DNA from: Stercorarius parasiticus
Lineage: Eukaryota; Chordata; Aves; Charadriiformes; Stercorariidae
DNA: 64,000 bases
Assembly (NCBI GenBank): GCA_013396915.1
Contig: VWZL01002554.1
Coordinates: forward strand, 513,176-577,175
Direction of reading: 5' to 3'
A program made the translations under genes and the position numbers. Below the pieces are notes generated by a model. It saw only the letters and a list, made by a program, of their open reading frames with translations. It had not been told where the DNA came from and did not search any database. Shown here piece by piece: positions 48,701 through 63,139 of the stretch. Every line of letters starts with the position of its first letter. Positions within the stretch are counted from its first letter, which is position 1.

Positions 48701-51700
48701 AGTAAGGCACTTCATGGCACTAGGAAGGGAAGCCACCTCTGTGAATTTTGAAACAGTTGTATATATATTATGAGGACTGAAGGCAGGAAGGTAGAGAGCT
48801 ACCTGGATCTTTTGAGCTGTTCTTCACGTCTAAATTTACCAGCTATAAGTGCTGGCAACCAGCAGGGAGAAAAAGAATAGAACAGGCAGTGGTACAAGTG
48901 GTTACAACCTGTATCCAAGATCAAAATCTAACTACATACTAAGTGTACACATAATATTAATGTGTATTATATTTAATTAATCAGAAAATTAGCACACCCA
49001 AGTTGAACACTGAATCCTTTCTGGTAGCTAATTACAAGTTTCTACTCTGCTTGAAACAGTGCCAGATAAATTTTTGCCCATCACTTGCAGTATTTCATCC
49101 AATTTTCATCCACTTGAGAGGGCTTAACTGTGTATCCACTGCAGTTCTCAAAAGGAAAATTTTGTGAGTGCTGTGCAAAATGTGCTACCTTAGATGTAAA
49201 GCACGGAGAACTTAGTGCCTTCCTCTGTCCATTTATATTATTTTATTTTTTTAAATGATCAAAGGTATCCCCTATCTAGTGGACAGTTAGAATGATCTTA
49301 TGTTTTGGATTTTCCAGAACCTTCAACCTTTCTACACCCTTCTATAAAGCTCATCGCTGTAGAATATCATGCTTACTATCAGCTCACTTCACCTCTCACG
49401 AGCTCATTCAGCCTGCTCCAAAACTACTTGTTCTTTAAGTCTTCAGTGTTTATATCTTAGTGTCAGGGAAGTGGAGATCCTTAAGTGATATTTCACATAT
49501 CCATTTTTGGGGACAATTTTTCTCTTGTTCTCTGGCAGCAGTGATCTTAGCCTTGGAATATGTTGTGCTCACAACCAAAGAAAGCCCTTGCCATGAATTT
49601 ACAACCAAGAAGGAAAAGGGAATGATGACAAAAAATATATTTTTTTTTCCCCACAGGAAACTGTAGGTACAAACATACGGTGCAGTGCCGGGCAGAGGTA
49701 CCCAAGCCAGCCCCAAATGGAAACACATTGGGATGAACAGACCATGTCAGCTCGGTGCTTTTATATTGTGTTTATTGAGGAATAGTTGTGCAAATCAGAG
49801 AGCTTGCTAGAGTGTAAGAGGCTGAGGCAGGGGCCCAAACTGTCTTAGGGAAACAGTCCTTTAATGTTAGCCACATTTGCACTGGCAGCACAAGCAATGT
49901 ACTTCTTTAATGTAATAAGAATATGTTTTCCCTAGCTAAAGAAACTAAAGAGGATCTATAGCATAACAGGATGAATCTATCATCTTTCTTCACTGCTTTT
50001 CCTTTCCTTTAGTAATTTGAAAAATGGCATATAGTGGTTGAGCTGCTCTGTGACTTTTGTATGGACTTTTCCTCTGGAGGGGAGAATTATTCTCCAAATA
50101 ATTATATAACCCTTTCAAAATAATTTTACAGCCCTGAACTGCTTACTGCCCCTTGATGAGACTAATGATGGACACATTTTCTCCATGTCCCTGATATAAC
50201 AGAGAGCATGCTTCACCTAATACCCTTCTCAAATACCTCACTCTGCTCCCTGAAGGCCCTTCCACTGCTCTTGAGTATCAGTGATAACATCAGTTATACC
50301 CCAGTTGCCTCTAAAGTGGTAGTAGGTGTTTTGGTGTTTGGTAGGAAAGCTGGAAACGCGGCAGTCATCCACTTTCAGGGCACACGCCCACGCTCAGGAA
50401 AGCCTTATGAAAGAGATTCAATGGACTTTTAACTGAGTCTACAGTCAGGCAGGGCTGGCATCAGGCAACACACTTGATTTTGAAAATGTGTTGCCTGGAG
50501 GCCAGGAAACACAGTGAGGCCTATGTTGTCTTTGGAGGTGTAATGCATGTACTATTTGACAGTCTCTTGGTACAAGTAGTTCATGAACACACATGGAGGA
50601 CTGCTGAAAGAGCTGCGTTGCCCCTGGGTCCTGTTCCTATCAAATATATAAATTATTAATTTTTCCTTTGTTGTCTTATTTTCCTTCATGTAGTTTCATG
50701 ACACAACTTTGGTGACTATCACCAATCTTTTCTACCTTGTCCCATCCCTTTTGATGTTTGAGTCATTAGATTTCCATTGTCTACCTGACACAAATAAATA
50801 GTCTCTTCAAAAGGACACTTTCTCCAGGGGTCCTGATTTGCCCAGTGGTTTATGACTGAGACATTGGCATGGGAAACACAGGTTCACACCTAGCTGTTAC
50901 GAGACTTGATAAGAGCCATTTGAGGATAAATTCACTTACCCCCATACAATCAAGTTCTGCTGCCTGGAGATGTTCTGGGCTATTGGAAACATCCTCATGG
51001 GGCTGTCTGATTTGTCACAAGTCCTATGCCTTTCCATAAGGACAGCTGGGAGTGAGCTGGGCTATGCTTGGAGAGCTTAAATGGACGGAGACAAGTATGT
51101 AAGGCAACTGAATTGAGTCGTTGGTCTCTCCTTTTTGCCCAATTTTCTATCTGTATTGTGCTGTAATTAACACATTTTGCAATCTGAGTCAGCTGAGGGC
51201 TTCTTAGCAATATTTCCCAAACCTGAATTTTACTGCCTTATAGGTGAGAAGTTACAGAATGACCTCTTCTGCCATAGGAGGAGAGGGAAGGGAAGACAAT
51301 GAAGCAGCTGGGAGGAGTAAAAAGGCAAAAAGCCCTGGAACACTGGGTTTTCCAGGTCTGGTGCTACAGGGGATGTGAAATGCATGGGGATGGCGAGGGC
51401 TGTTTCCTTGTGGGGTTGGTTCTCTGCAGCAGATAAATTGAAATGATTCCCCAAGTACCCCACTTCAGGTAACAGCCACCCCAGGAGGAGAGTGGGTATT
51501 TGAGAAGCTTGTGGGTATGTGTGTGCCTATAGGATTTCAGTGCAGTTCAGTATGGATGTGAGCTGGGTGGTGCACAGGCATGGATGATGAAACATTTAAT
51601 GGAGAAAGCTCAGGTCAAGTGTAAGGGGAGGAAAGCTTATAGCCAAATACTCCATAAACAGGAGAAAAACAATGAGATTAAAGATTCTGTGAGTGTTCTC

Positions 51701-53282
51701 TTTAATGAACTCAAACACTGCTCAAGACTGAAAATCAGAGTCAAGCTTTATTCTCTTTAACCTGTTTTCTAAGTCAAACTTCGCAAGTTATCTAGTTCCC
51801 CAGATACAGAGGAGTATGGCTTTTGTGGCACTGGATTTTAGGTAACTTGGTGGTTTTGGCTAATTCCAACTGTGTCATTAGGCACCAAAATATTTTTACA
51901 GACCTTCTGTCCATTGTCACAAGCTGCTACTGTGGTCACAAAGTGACTGGACAAACATGACATCTATTTACTTCACAGATCTCCTAACCCAAGGGCCAAA
52001 TGTTGGCCTTTGGCAGGCCCAGAGTAATAGAATTTCAATGTCCTCACGGCTGTGGGAGTCCAACTGGGCAAAGGAAAGAAAATGTTGAGGTTTTGGGAAA
52101 TTTGGGAATCTGACAATGAGGACTGGGAGCTTCTGAAGCTGGGGCTGGTCCTGGTCTGCTGCACATCTTGTGGCATGTCTCAAAGCTGGTTAACTGCTTG
52201 AGGTATTGAAGTGCCAATCCCATTCTGCTATTGGCAACATAAAAATAATTCATGGGCATGTCCTAAACCTCATTGCTGTTAGTTTTGTGCTGGAAACACC
52301 CAGGAGACCAGTGGTTAGTAAAATCCCTTTGTATTATGTACTTTATGTCCCATACTAATTTAAGACTCCCATTTTGCTTGCACAAGTGTGTATGACAAGG
52401 GAAATTCATCGCTGCAGGATGTTGCCGAGGCAAATGTAATGTTAGGAGAAGGGAGAGAAACATCACATTAAAGTGAACTAGGTTTGCTTTCACTGGTGCA
52501 TCCTTGAGAGAATTTTTAACTTAGCTGCAGGACAAAGTATCACCATTTCTCATGGCAGTTTGAATGATGCTACAACAAAAATTCGATAAAGCCAGTGTGA
52601 GGAGAAAAACTTGCAAGCATGTCAGTTTCTTTTTTTTCTGTCAAGATAAGACTCATTCAAAAGTTTCCGTTTCCAAAATTTGAACAGCTTTACCTTTTGT
52701 ATTGTAAAATGTAATAAGGGAAAATACAAGGATCTTATGGTAATACCCACCTCCTCTCTCAGCTGCCAACTCAACATTCTTGTTAAGTGTGTTTTACCTG
52801 AAAAATATGAGTTTGTGCTGAGGGTGATATGCTGTCTGGAAATAAAATCCACAGGCGGGGCTGGCAGGTAGAACATCTTTTTTATTATAAATGCAGTATG
52901 TATCTCTGTGTGTGAGAGAGACAGAGAGATTGTCTATGGCTTAAAGATGGGCAATGATCTGAGAATATGAGAACACTGTTCAGCAGAATGAACTATTCCT
53001 CTGAAACCTTCTTCTGTGTCCTGTGACAAAGGGGTGTATTTGGGTATGGTCACTTCACAATGATATCCCCAAAGAGGCAGAACCTTGTCTGCACTAGGAT
53101 CAACCCCATGTTAGCAGGAGACACGGGCAGCCCTTGTTGGGCATGTCTCTGCTGAATAACCTTGTGGCCTTATCCTCATCACCCCACGTCATTCCTTTAC
53201 CCTGGCTTGTGCTTTATCCCCTGGCCCCTTTATTCTGTCCGTAATTAGTGTGTCAGCCTTTCAGGGCACTGACCACATCCCC
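45765..53282. other. Intergenic, no gene recognised
   Basis: Unique AT-rich sequence with an (ATTT)n microsatellite at 46775-46796. Open frames are short and without family resemblance. Confidence 0.75.
46775..46796. repeat. (ATTT)n simple repeat
   Basis: About five ATTT units in 22 bp. Confidence 0.85.
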
Positions 53283-53357
53283 TTATCTCTGTGGAGGCTT
53301 TTGTGACCCTAACATAGATGAATGGAAGACAATGACCTCTCTCATATCATTGCTTTG

Positions 53358-53534
53358 GATGATTTTGGCGATTGCTCCTTTCTGATCTAGAGTACATTTA
53401 ATCATGTAATACATAGACTTCCATCTGGTTTGCATATCCTGAATAAGCTGCTGAAATGGGATGGTTTTGTACTCAGCTGCATTCCATGCAAGGGTTTTTA
53501 AAGCTTTGGTAGACTGATTAAAGTGGATATAACC
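53358..53534 (-). pseudogene. hAT-type DNA transposase fossil fragment
   Basis: In a 102-codon minus-strand open frame (53283-53591), residues about 20-78 read like a hAT transposase catalytic-domain segment: FNQSTKALKTL, then IPFQQLIQDMQTRWKSMYYM and LDQKGAIAKII. The LIQDxxTRWxSxYYM block with its invariant Trp (about 53421-53429) is the hallmark of hAT transposases and of genes derived from them (ZBED type). A complete transposase is about 600 residues; the BED finger, remaining catalytic parts and C-terminal dimerisation domain are not seen. Most likely a dead relic. An exon of a domesticated gene is possible but nothing supports it. Confidence 0.75.
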
Positions 53535-53660
53535 CCTCTCCCTACCTTCATTATGGTGAAATCCAGTGGAATTTGCCTTGGATAAAACCAATAAGTTTGA
53601 ACGCTGACTCCTTTCTACTAAAGAAAAATAAAGCCCAGCAGAGAGACATGGGAGGTGAAG

Positions 53661-53845
53661 GTTTTATTTCTGATCTGGTCACTGATCTCCTGTGTGACCT
53701 TGAGGAAGTTGCTTCACTGCAGTAGCCCTCATCCTATATTTTTTGTATCCTGGTTATTGAGATTTGAAGTGCTTTTCAGGGCAAGGATTTTTTCTGTGTG
53801 CTTACGAAGTGCCTCACCAGCCCTGATCCTGGTTGGGATCTTAAG
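53661..53845 (+). mobile_element. MIR/CORE-SINE-like relic, plus strand
   Basis: TGTGTGACCTTGAGGAAGTT followed by GCTTCACTGCAG resembles the MIR core ('tgtgaccttgggcaagttactt'). After it, CAGGGCAAGGATTTTTTCTG and GAAGTGCCTCACCAG..CCTGATCCTGG follow the tail seen in ancient amniote SINEs. Matched from memory; edges are approximate. Confidence 0.6.
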
Positions 53846-55317
53846 GGCCTTTTCTAACATTCCTAAAATAAGAAGGTTTACTGACAGGAGAAATAGCTTC
53901 TACCAAGAAGATAAATAAGTTCTAATATAGATACGGAAGTGAAGGGACAAACAGAAGAACAGCAAAGCCGTGAGGCAGAGCGTGTCAGTTACCATAAGTG
54001 GTCATGTTACTTTGACAAAAGTTATACAAGTTTCGCAGTCTCTGAAGAAGCAATTCAGCTGGTAATAAGACATTGTACTAGAAAAAACCCTAAACAATGC
54101 ACACACACAAAACCCCAAATCAAAGCACCCCCTTTTTTTGGTAAACAGCTTTCTTTTCTTGAAATATTTGCTTTTTGTAACTGTAGTGGTGAAATAATTG
54201 TATTGGCCAGTACCACAAAAAAATGTAACTAAATATTAGTAAATATTAATTATTCAAACATTTCTGTCACACAGAGCAGCTATAATTGGGATGGAGGAGG
54301 TTAAAGTTCTCAGACTATATTATTTATCAGGTTTCTCAGGGTAACTTAGGGAAGTTACTTAGGGATTTTCTTTATGGGGAGATTATACTTTAAATCCTTT
54401 TTGTGCAATGGTCTGAAACAAAACGCTTAACAGAAAAAAAAGGTCTCAGTGCCCATTAGGTGTTGGAGATCATTTTGATAGAGGCTAGAGAGTCAGTTCT
54501 ATGCTGTATATCCCTAAACAGAGCTTTTAATGCTTGGATCTCGCAACTGATTGCATAGGCAAAAATTAGTAGGCATCTGCACACTTAGTAGGGATCTGCA
54601 CGAGTTGCAAACGGGGGGCCTCAGGGAAGAGCTAGTAGCCAAGCCTGCTTGAACAGACTTGGAGATACCACTGCCTAACAGCCATGCAGCCAGAAAACAT
54701 CTGTATTTTCAACCGAGCATCTAAAGCTACTTGCTTGCCCTTCCAGAAACAGCCCCTAATCCTATTTATGACCTTGTGACTGACAGGCATCTGCATTCCA
54801 GACAAAGTACAGAAGAGTTCTCAATTACAGGAAATATGTAGAAAGTTGCAGCAGGTTATTTGCTCATTAGACTTCCCCTTCAGTGACTGTAGGAGTGCAT
54901 GGTATGTTGGTAAACCCTCCTGCTGCCGATCATTTGTCTGTCATAATGTGATCAGCCATTCATTCATAATGAAAAGCTAATGCCTCGAGAGAATCCAAAG
55001 GTTGGAGTTCAGCTTGGCTTCTTATGAAGATAAAAGGGGCAGAGCTAATTCTGAACGGATGTCATTTGTGTTTCCATGCGGCTGTGTCTGCTTTTATCTT
55101 TTTTTAAAACCTGTCCAAAGCTGTAACCCTTCTTAGTGTATAAGGATTTCTTAGTGTCACTGAATTGCTTGATAAAGGGTAACAGGAGTTTCTCCTCTCT
55201 CTTGGTGTCTTCTTTTAGGGATAACTGATTCCAAAGAGTCAGTTAACGGAGCCTACCAGGCTCTGTTCTCTGCAGAGCAATGCTCAGTTCTAACAGAGTG
55301 CTTCTCGATTGTACATC

Positions 55318-55400
55318 ATCTTATTCCCATTTCACAGGCAGGGAACTGAGATACGGAGTCAAGGTCATCCATCTTGTCACTGCTGTGTGAGAAATTCAGT
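55318..55400 (-). mobile_element. MIR-like SINE relic, minus strand
   Basis: TTATTCCCATTTCACAGGCA then GGGAACTGAGATACGGAG and CAAGGTCATCC is the reverse complement of the conserved MIR core. Confidence 0.65.
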
Positions 55401-57180
55401 CCCCCATTTCCCAGCTTGGTGCTCTCATTACTGCTGCTTTTCACCCATTGGAGGCATGGGCTAGAGGTGGTACGTTGATTTGTTTCCTTAGTGATTACAA
55501 AGTGCCATACGGTTTTTGTGTGAAGATCCCATGGACATGGATAAGATATAGGAGATAATGAGATAGGACCTTTGTATGTCTACAGACGTCTTCTTCAGAG
55601 AAAAAAGGCAGGGGCTGTGCAACACAAATGTCTTCCCTGGGATGAAAGGGTGAGTGAGAATGAGATATTAAAGGAATGGACTAGAGAACTGGTTGCATGT
55701 AAATACAGTTGAATACTATACAAGACACTGAGGCAGAACTCTTTTTTTGCCATTCCCAGAAGAGAGTAAGTTCATTAGAAATGTGGTCTCCAAGGCATTG
55801 TTTTTCCTGGCCATGGCTCCACAGAGATTTATTCTGGCAGTAGTGCCAACTTAGGCAATTCCTCTCCTTTCAGACACTGCTTGTGCAGTTGCACAGCTAA
55901 CTGGACTGCAAAACTGAGCAGGGTTATTTAAAAATTTCTTTTAAACTTAACTGAGCTCCTACCCACCCGACTTGGCAGGCCTGTAGACATCTGTTGGTGG
56001 CACAAGAAGGAGCGATCTGCTCGAGCTGGCACCCCCAGTGAGAAAACTCTCACAGAACCAGGCCAGCACCCTTTCTGGAGCGCTAGTCTATCCTCGGTGA
56101 CTGAGGCAGACATCTCCCCCTTACCTCAATGCATTGCATGGCTAGCATTTTAAGAGGATTCATTATTGTCTCTTCCAGGTGGCCAGAGGTTTGAATTCAG
56201 CCTTTTTTACAAGATAATGCAGTTTGAGAGAGAGGAAGTAGCAAATCCTGACATCTTGTCCACACGCGACGCCCAGAGCAAACACACAGATGAATTAGAA
56301 AGAAGAAAAACATCTTCCACTTCTCCTTTAAAGTGTTTACCACAGCTGGATTTTGGCATGTGAGGAAGAGAGGTTCCCAGCATCATAGACCACCATAGGT
56401 AAAACCATTATTCTACTGGCTGATTCAAGGGTCTTTAACTTCAGCAAATATTCTTTTGCTAATGCAATTAACTTTTTCATAGAAGTCTCCAAATGACTAG
56501 GGTTTTGTCCTTGAGCATAGCCAGTATAGTGAAAAATGCAATCCCATAATCCCTGATATATTCAGCAAATTCAGGTGCAATTCACCAAAGAGACTCAGCA
56601 TCAGAAACTCTCCAAAAACTTGGCTAGAAAAGCAGAATAGGTGCAGGAAAAGAACGGGAGTTCAACTACATTTTGCTGCTGGGAAGCTGCTACAGTCTGT
56701 TTAACGCCTGGGGCATTTGCCCAGAGTAAAGATTTTTAAAAATCTTTAAACTATCTGCTTCAGGAGATATTCCCTACCTATATTCCAACCACCCAAACCA
56801 CCCTACTACTTTGGGCTATGATCAAACAACTATGCTGTGACTCTCTGGTGCTCACAATGAGCTGTTTTGCATAAATGACTGAATATTTATACAGAATTAA
56901 GAAGAGGAACACTGTTTTCCCTTCACTGCCTCCTCTCTGTAGCCTAATGGCTATGACCCTTTCTGTGAGATGCTTTTGGGATGGGAAGAGGAGTTGAACC
57001 CTTGTTTTTACACCAGGTTGAAAGCTGTATGTACTTCATGAGATACCACCTTCCCAAGGTGGTTTTGTGGCTCTCGTTGCTCCCTGACTTCCCTTTTTTT
57101 CCCAGATACTTCATTGAGAACACTACATCTGGCATCCTTACACAGATCAAGGTATATCTCATCTTGCAAGAGCGAGGAGC

Positions 57181-57249
57181 AGGGAGGTGGACTCCGTGAT
57201 CCTTATGGGTCCCTTAGAACTCGAGATATTCTGTGATTCTATGATTCTA
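57181..57249 (+). mobile_element. CR1 LINE 3' end fragment, plus strand
   Basis: GGTGGACTCCGTGATCCTTA, GGGTCCCTTAGAACTCGAGA and TATTCTGTGATTCTATGATT form the last about 70 bp of a CR1, with its terminal repeat. Confidence 0.9.
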
Positions 57250-59246
57250 ATTATCAATGTTTTCACTGGCAGTATATATACAAGCATGGTCCAAGGAGCA
57301 GCCAGGAGCATGGCAGACTCTAAGATGAACCCTGTGGCCACACGAGTGCCCTATATATTGCAGCCTGTCTGGGTCTTCCTGTGGTGTACCCCTTAACTAA
57401 CTGAGAATCAACACCCCGTGAAGCTGTATCTGGCTCATTTGGGATGTGGAATTACATATATTTCAAAGATGGTCTCTGATTGTGCCTGGGGCTACACTTT
57501 TAGGCTTGCTGACTACTGATAGATAATCTGATCTTGGTAAATTAGGTGTGCTTTTAACAATACTGTACAGACACGCACGTTAAAACTGCTCATGGAATAC
57601 AACTGCTTCTTAATGGTGAGCTAAAGCAGTTCAATGTGGCATTAAACCTAAGTCAGATTAAATAACTTTTTGTCTCTTGACCTGAACATAACAGTGCTTC
57701 AGATAACTATATATAGGCAGTGGAAAAAATTCATTGCCTATAACTAACATTGTTTACAAAATGCTCTAAATAGGGCTATTTTCCATTGCCAAATATAGAC
57801 TCATTAATTGAGTAGGAAAGCCTAAAGCCCTCCAGAACTCCCCTTATCGTCTCTGAAGCTTGGCCATCAGAAGACAGGAACTGTTACAGCAATCCATTGT
57901 ACTCTATCTTGGTTTGGCATCTTGACCCAAACTTTACTGAAGTTTTACATTTACTTCCACATTACCTGGAACTGCCCCAGTGATCCAAGATATGCGTACG
58001 CAGTTGTTTCTTTTCAGGTGTAAATATTTGGTTTGACTTCCAAGAAGCAGAACATACAGGATATAAAGCAGAACCCTGATTGAAAGCCTTTACAGAGTAT
58101 CTTCACCTTAAAAATGAAGCATATATAGGTGCTTAGGACCTGCTATTTTTGGAATGGTTTTGGCAGTTCTGTGCACGGTAAGAAGGAGCTGAACACTCCC
58201 TCTCTGTGCTGAATAAATAAATCTGACCACAACAATGTTACAGGGGAGTCATTCCAATTACACTGTAATACCTACCAAAACAGTGTCATGGCTTGGAAAC
58301 AGAGGTATCCCAAAACAATAGTTATGTATGGTTATTGACATGACTGTTTAATAAGTCCCCTGGGAAAGGGGAAAAAAGAATCGAACTGAAGTGGTGAAAA
58401 TTAGAATATGCAAAGTGGGAATACATCTTCTGTTCTGATAATTGTGCATATGCTGAGAAGGCAGAAATGTGGTCCTCTGAGTTGTGGTGAGGGGGGCAGT
58501 CCTTGCATCTTGAGCTAGCTCTCTGCCGTGTCTGAGAGGGATACCACTGTCTCTTTCCCATGAACTGCTAGATGAGACTAAATTAAAACAAATTAAAAAA
58601 TTCCAGGTGAATTCCTCGCCCCCTTACAATAAATAACAAGCTTCCATGGTTTTCCACCTTTAAAGAGAGCATAAATCACTGCCTCTCATATTTGAAAAAA
58701 TTTCTTATCATGGAGATGGACAATGCTAAGACAAAAGAGCAGAAATGCAGAAAATCAGATGTAAAATATTAACTTAAAAAGGAGAATTAATTTTACACTT
58801 CTCCATTTCAGAAAAAGGTATAATACATGTGAAAATAAGGAAATTATTATTTGTTGCCCATCTGTTACGAAAAGACTTCTACTCATTAGGGGACTGTAGG
58901 ATTCCTCACAATTTTAAAAATGTATTTCATTTTTACGCATCATCATATGAAGCACTTTTACAGAAATTCCATTTCAAGTAGCAAATGAGGGGTCTAATCC
59001 TACAAAATCTCCAGACATCATTTTAAGCCTGTGAACAGTGTCGCAATATACTGCTTTTGCACTGTGTGAAGCTAAGCACATGTGTAAGTCTTCATATAAG
59101 TGGAGCCTGAGGATATTAGTTCAGATGACTTCTTTTTTTCCACTTATGTTCTTGAAATTATACTTCAGCATTGGATTAGATAGAATACATTACCTTGACC
59201 CCAAGTCCACTTAGGTAATAATAAAGACATTCTAGCAATTTCTTTT

Positions 59247-59270
59247 GCTTGTTTGTTTGTTTGTTTGTTT
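59247..59270. repeat. (GTTT)n simple repeat
   Basis: Five to six GTTT units. Confidence 0.9.
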
Positions 59271-62200
59271 CAGGTGCCTTTCATCATTTATATAAAACAT
59301 ATAAGAGATAAAATGTTTGAGTCACTCTAAAACTGGGACTTTTTGTCAACTAAGACCTGACAGCAGGGAGGCTTCTGGCAACCAGTATCCAGGCTTCAAC
59401 TGAGCTTGAATCTTCCTAATTGCCTGTATTGCTGGTAGCTGACAAACAAGGACATAACCAGCAGTGGATAAGCTGCATGCCAGTCATTAATTTCCTCTCA
59501 TGAGCCAGTGTGTCCCCGGAGACTTTCCTCTTCTATCAGATCATTGCCCTGTAAGGAATGGATTTAAAATGCGACTATCTGGGAACTTTGATGTATGCCC
59601 TTGAAGAAAAGCTCTTTCTTGAGGAATGCTAGAGACTAATGTTTCTTGTCCCTCAGCCTATTCCCTCCTCCCATCAAACATCAGATACAAAAAACAAGCA
59701 GGTAAACTCCTTGCGAGCAACTGCTGTTTCTCCACTCGGTGCTTTCTCCCATGAATGCTAACAGGAGAAAAAAAGTGTAGACCTGCGCTCTGATTTCATA
59801 GATGTGCGGGTCTGAGATCAGTCCTGCAGATCTAAGAGCAGGATTTTCCCTTTGGTCTTTGCATCTTGGCTGAGTTCTTGCTAAACCACTTGGCCTGTAT
59901 GTAAGAACCTAATCCATGACGTACTGCCGTGCAGCAGGCAGCCTGAAGTTTCTTCTCCACAGAGCTTTGAATTACTAAGTTTGTTAGAACAAGTGGCTAA
60001 GTCGGAATGGACGCTGCCTTATCTAACTGATTGCATTTGGAATGGCTTCATTCTTCACAGTGCTTTACAGATGCTTTTTTAGAGAGTTTAAGCAAAAGAC
60101 AGCTACCAGAGGATAAGCTGTTTCTGAAGACATTTGGCTCTTGCAGCTAATTCATTTGCCAAAGAAAACTCTGTGTTCCAATTCTATGAGAACCACTGGA
60201 AACATTTCTCCTGCTGTTGTCTGCTCCGCTCTGCTTTCTCAAGCAAGTGCCTATTGTCTTCACTAGACAGGAAATCTCTTCTATACTCTTTCTTTTTTTC
60301 TCCATCAGGGCTGCTACTTTTGCTTCCTCGCTTTTCCTTGTGCAAATATAACAGATTTCTGCTGCCAACTACTTTATCTTCTTCCTTATCATGTTGCTTT
60401 TCAGACAACAGTCTTTACAAAAACCTTTTTTACCTTTGGAAATAATAGTAGTGAAGAGGCAATTTCACATAATGTAAAATAACCACCAGACAATTGTATG
60501 CTAAACAGCACTTCCATTTTGTGTAGAGCATTGCCTGACACATCGCTGGCTGCAGGAAGTTGCACGCCAGGCATCAGTATATATGTGTGGTATAGGCACC
60601 TAATGTGGGATATGATAGCATTTGATACAGCAAAAGATGAATTTTTAAGCTGCAATACAGTAAAAAAAGTATATGCTTACTTAACCAAATTCTTATGTCT
60701 ACATCTATTCAAGGGAGCACAAATCCATCTTTTAAACAATTAAACCAAACTTTCTAGCAAGATATGAAGTGACTTGTATCAAAGCATAGTTGTATCATGG
60801 AATAATCTTATTCTTCCCTCACATCTGGGGGGACACACACTCTTGAGTTGCTTCATGTTAAAGCAATGAGGAAAAATATTTTAAAACTTTTTCCCTCTCC
60901 AGCTAATAAATCTTTTCGTACCTAATTTTTTAGGAGTATGTCTCTGCAAAGGGCAGTCTGGCTCAGAAAGCAAAAGGTTTCAAACTCTCTGAAGTTCCTT
61001 AGCCCTGTTTATCTGCTGCCTCACCCAGAGACGTTTAAAATAATCACTGGAACATTTCCTGTCTAATTTTTTTATCCCTGTATGGTAAATTCTCCCCACC
61101 TGTATTAATGCCTTACAAGGAACTTTTGTTTTAATGGCAGGGTATAAAGAAGTCCCCTTAAGTGATTGCCTTTGAATTTCTATTATTAAAAAGTCTTGAG
61201 ATGATAAACCTAACCCCATTAATTGATTACAGAATGCATGAAATCTTACCTTATTAGCAATGTTTGCATTGTGTAATATTAAAAGCAAAATTCAGGTTGC
61301 AATTGCCACGTGTTCAATGTCTGTCACCCCACCCCCATATCTTCAGAGTTGTTCTTGGATGTAGGATTCAGCCCACGAATCCCTTCTATTCTCACTCCAA
61401 TGCACATTGCCTTCAGAGTTACTGCTCCAGAGCGAACAAAGTATAAGAAACAGCATATTCAGGCCCAGATATTCATTAAGAATCCAATTTTAAGTTACAT
61501 CTGGCAAGTTTTCATGACATGTTGATAACATGTAATCAATCATGCTAATGACACACTGTAAAAAAGTTACAACCTACACAATGTGAAGTGGGAACTAGTA
61601 GGACCAAGCACAGGGAAGTGGAGTCTGGTATCACCCTCATTGAGAAGACTGTGAAATAATACAAATTAGCGGTGTAAGTAAGAGCAGAATAAGTCTCACA
61701 ACATTTCAGGACATCTCAATTAGTGGAGAAAAACCCACCATGTTTCCTGAAACATACTGTAGCAAATGAAACTTGCACAGCAATTCTTCTGGTGCTAAGA
61801 TGTTTGAGAAGGTCGTAGCCGCTTGTGCCTGGAGGTAATCAAAGATGAGTGGTTTATGGGTTCTGTGCAAGTCAGAGTTATTGCATATACAGGGTTTTAT
61901 TTGGTGATATGAATTTAATGAAGTTTTACAAAGTAAAATATCTCCAATAGTCTCTAATGTTGATCTCATATTTGTGGAAACCTGAGCAGAGTATAGAGTA
62001 AACTCAGTGACAGGAAGAAAACAATGGCATTGGGAAAACTGCTCAGATTAGCTTCTAATCATAGGGAAAAATATGCAAAAAAACCTAGGCTTCAAATTCT
62101 GTCAACATTTAAGTACTTATATTATTCAATATAAGCAAATTATTCCCATCAGCAACCCAACAGCTGCATCCCTGTGGCCATATAGAACAGACACTTCAGA

Positions 62201-62735
62201 GCAAGCCTGAGTCCAAATTTGTTGTCTATTCATATCACATAACAGCAGAAATACCCTACTGACTGTCCTGAAGTCATGATGCCACCTGGCATGCCTGAAA
62301 GGAAACCTCAGATATGCTGTTTAAGTGTCTTTGCAGTGCACGAAAGGCCAATATAGGCACTGTATAGGCTCCAACTGTCCTATGCAGCCAAACTGTAACA
62401 ATCCCAATCAGCAAGAAGCCTTCCTTTAAAACCCTCTGATACAGCTTCTGTGTCTTCTGCTTTTAAAGTCTCCTTCCCATCCAGGTCATTGTTAGAGTAA
62501 TTGCTAACACTTGAAATGCGTATCAATCATGAAAGTTGATGAATGCTGCAGGTGAGGAAAATGTTGTAATTCATTTGGTGAAGAGCAGAAAACTAAAGCA
62601 GAGCACGGCTGGGCGTAAGATCACTTTGCCAATGGTAAGCCTACAAAGATACGTGTGCCCTGTCATGGGGGTGTTTCTGGTCTCTCTTCAAAAACATTGA
62701 TGCTCTATTGACTGCATCTCTGTGATTCAGTTATA

Positions 62736-62753
62736 GAGGGGAGGGGAGGGGAG
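62736..62753. repeat. (GAGGG)n simple repeat
   Basis: GAGGGGAGGGGAGGGGAG: three runs of four G, close to but one run short of a four-run G-quadruplex motif. Confidence 0.8.
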
Positions 62754-62799
62754 TTTTAAATCAGTAACTGAAATCTCTTTTTTTAAATCAGTAACTGAA
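62754..62799. repeat. Short direct repeat (19 bp, 27-bp spacing)
   Basis: TTTTAAATCAGTAACTGAA occurs exactly at 62754-62772 and 62781-62799. Confidence 0.9.
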
Positions 62800-63139
62800 G
62801 TCACTTTCACTTACTTTGACCAGTCCAAAGTGATTTTGACTTGTTTCAATTAGATGAGGGCCTATTATGGTTATTACACTGAATAAAACAGAAATATTAG
62901 AGTGAATACACGAGCAATGTTTGTTGCAACAATTTGAGATTTTTGAGGGGACATTTTAATTATTTTTTTTTCTTTCTGGACACCTAGAATGCATCTTAAC
63001 GCTATTCAGTGATCAGAGTTACTCATCAGAGGGGGAAGTAACTGTGACCGTACCCTTCTCCTTTTGTGATAAAGCAGAATCGATCACTATGCTAGAGCAT
63101 CGCCTTCCTGGGTAACTTTTTGTATGTCAGTAAACACAG

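Noticed and set aside
60980..61288. 102-codon minus-strand open frame considered as a possible transposon piece
   Set aside because: No motif of a reverse transcriptase or transposase could be pointed to.
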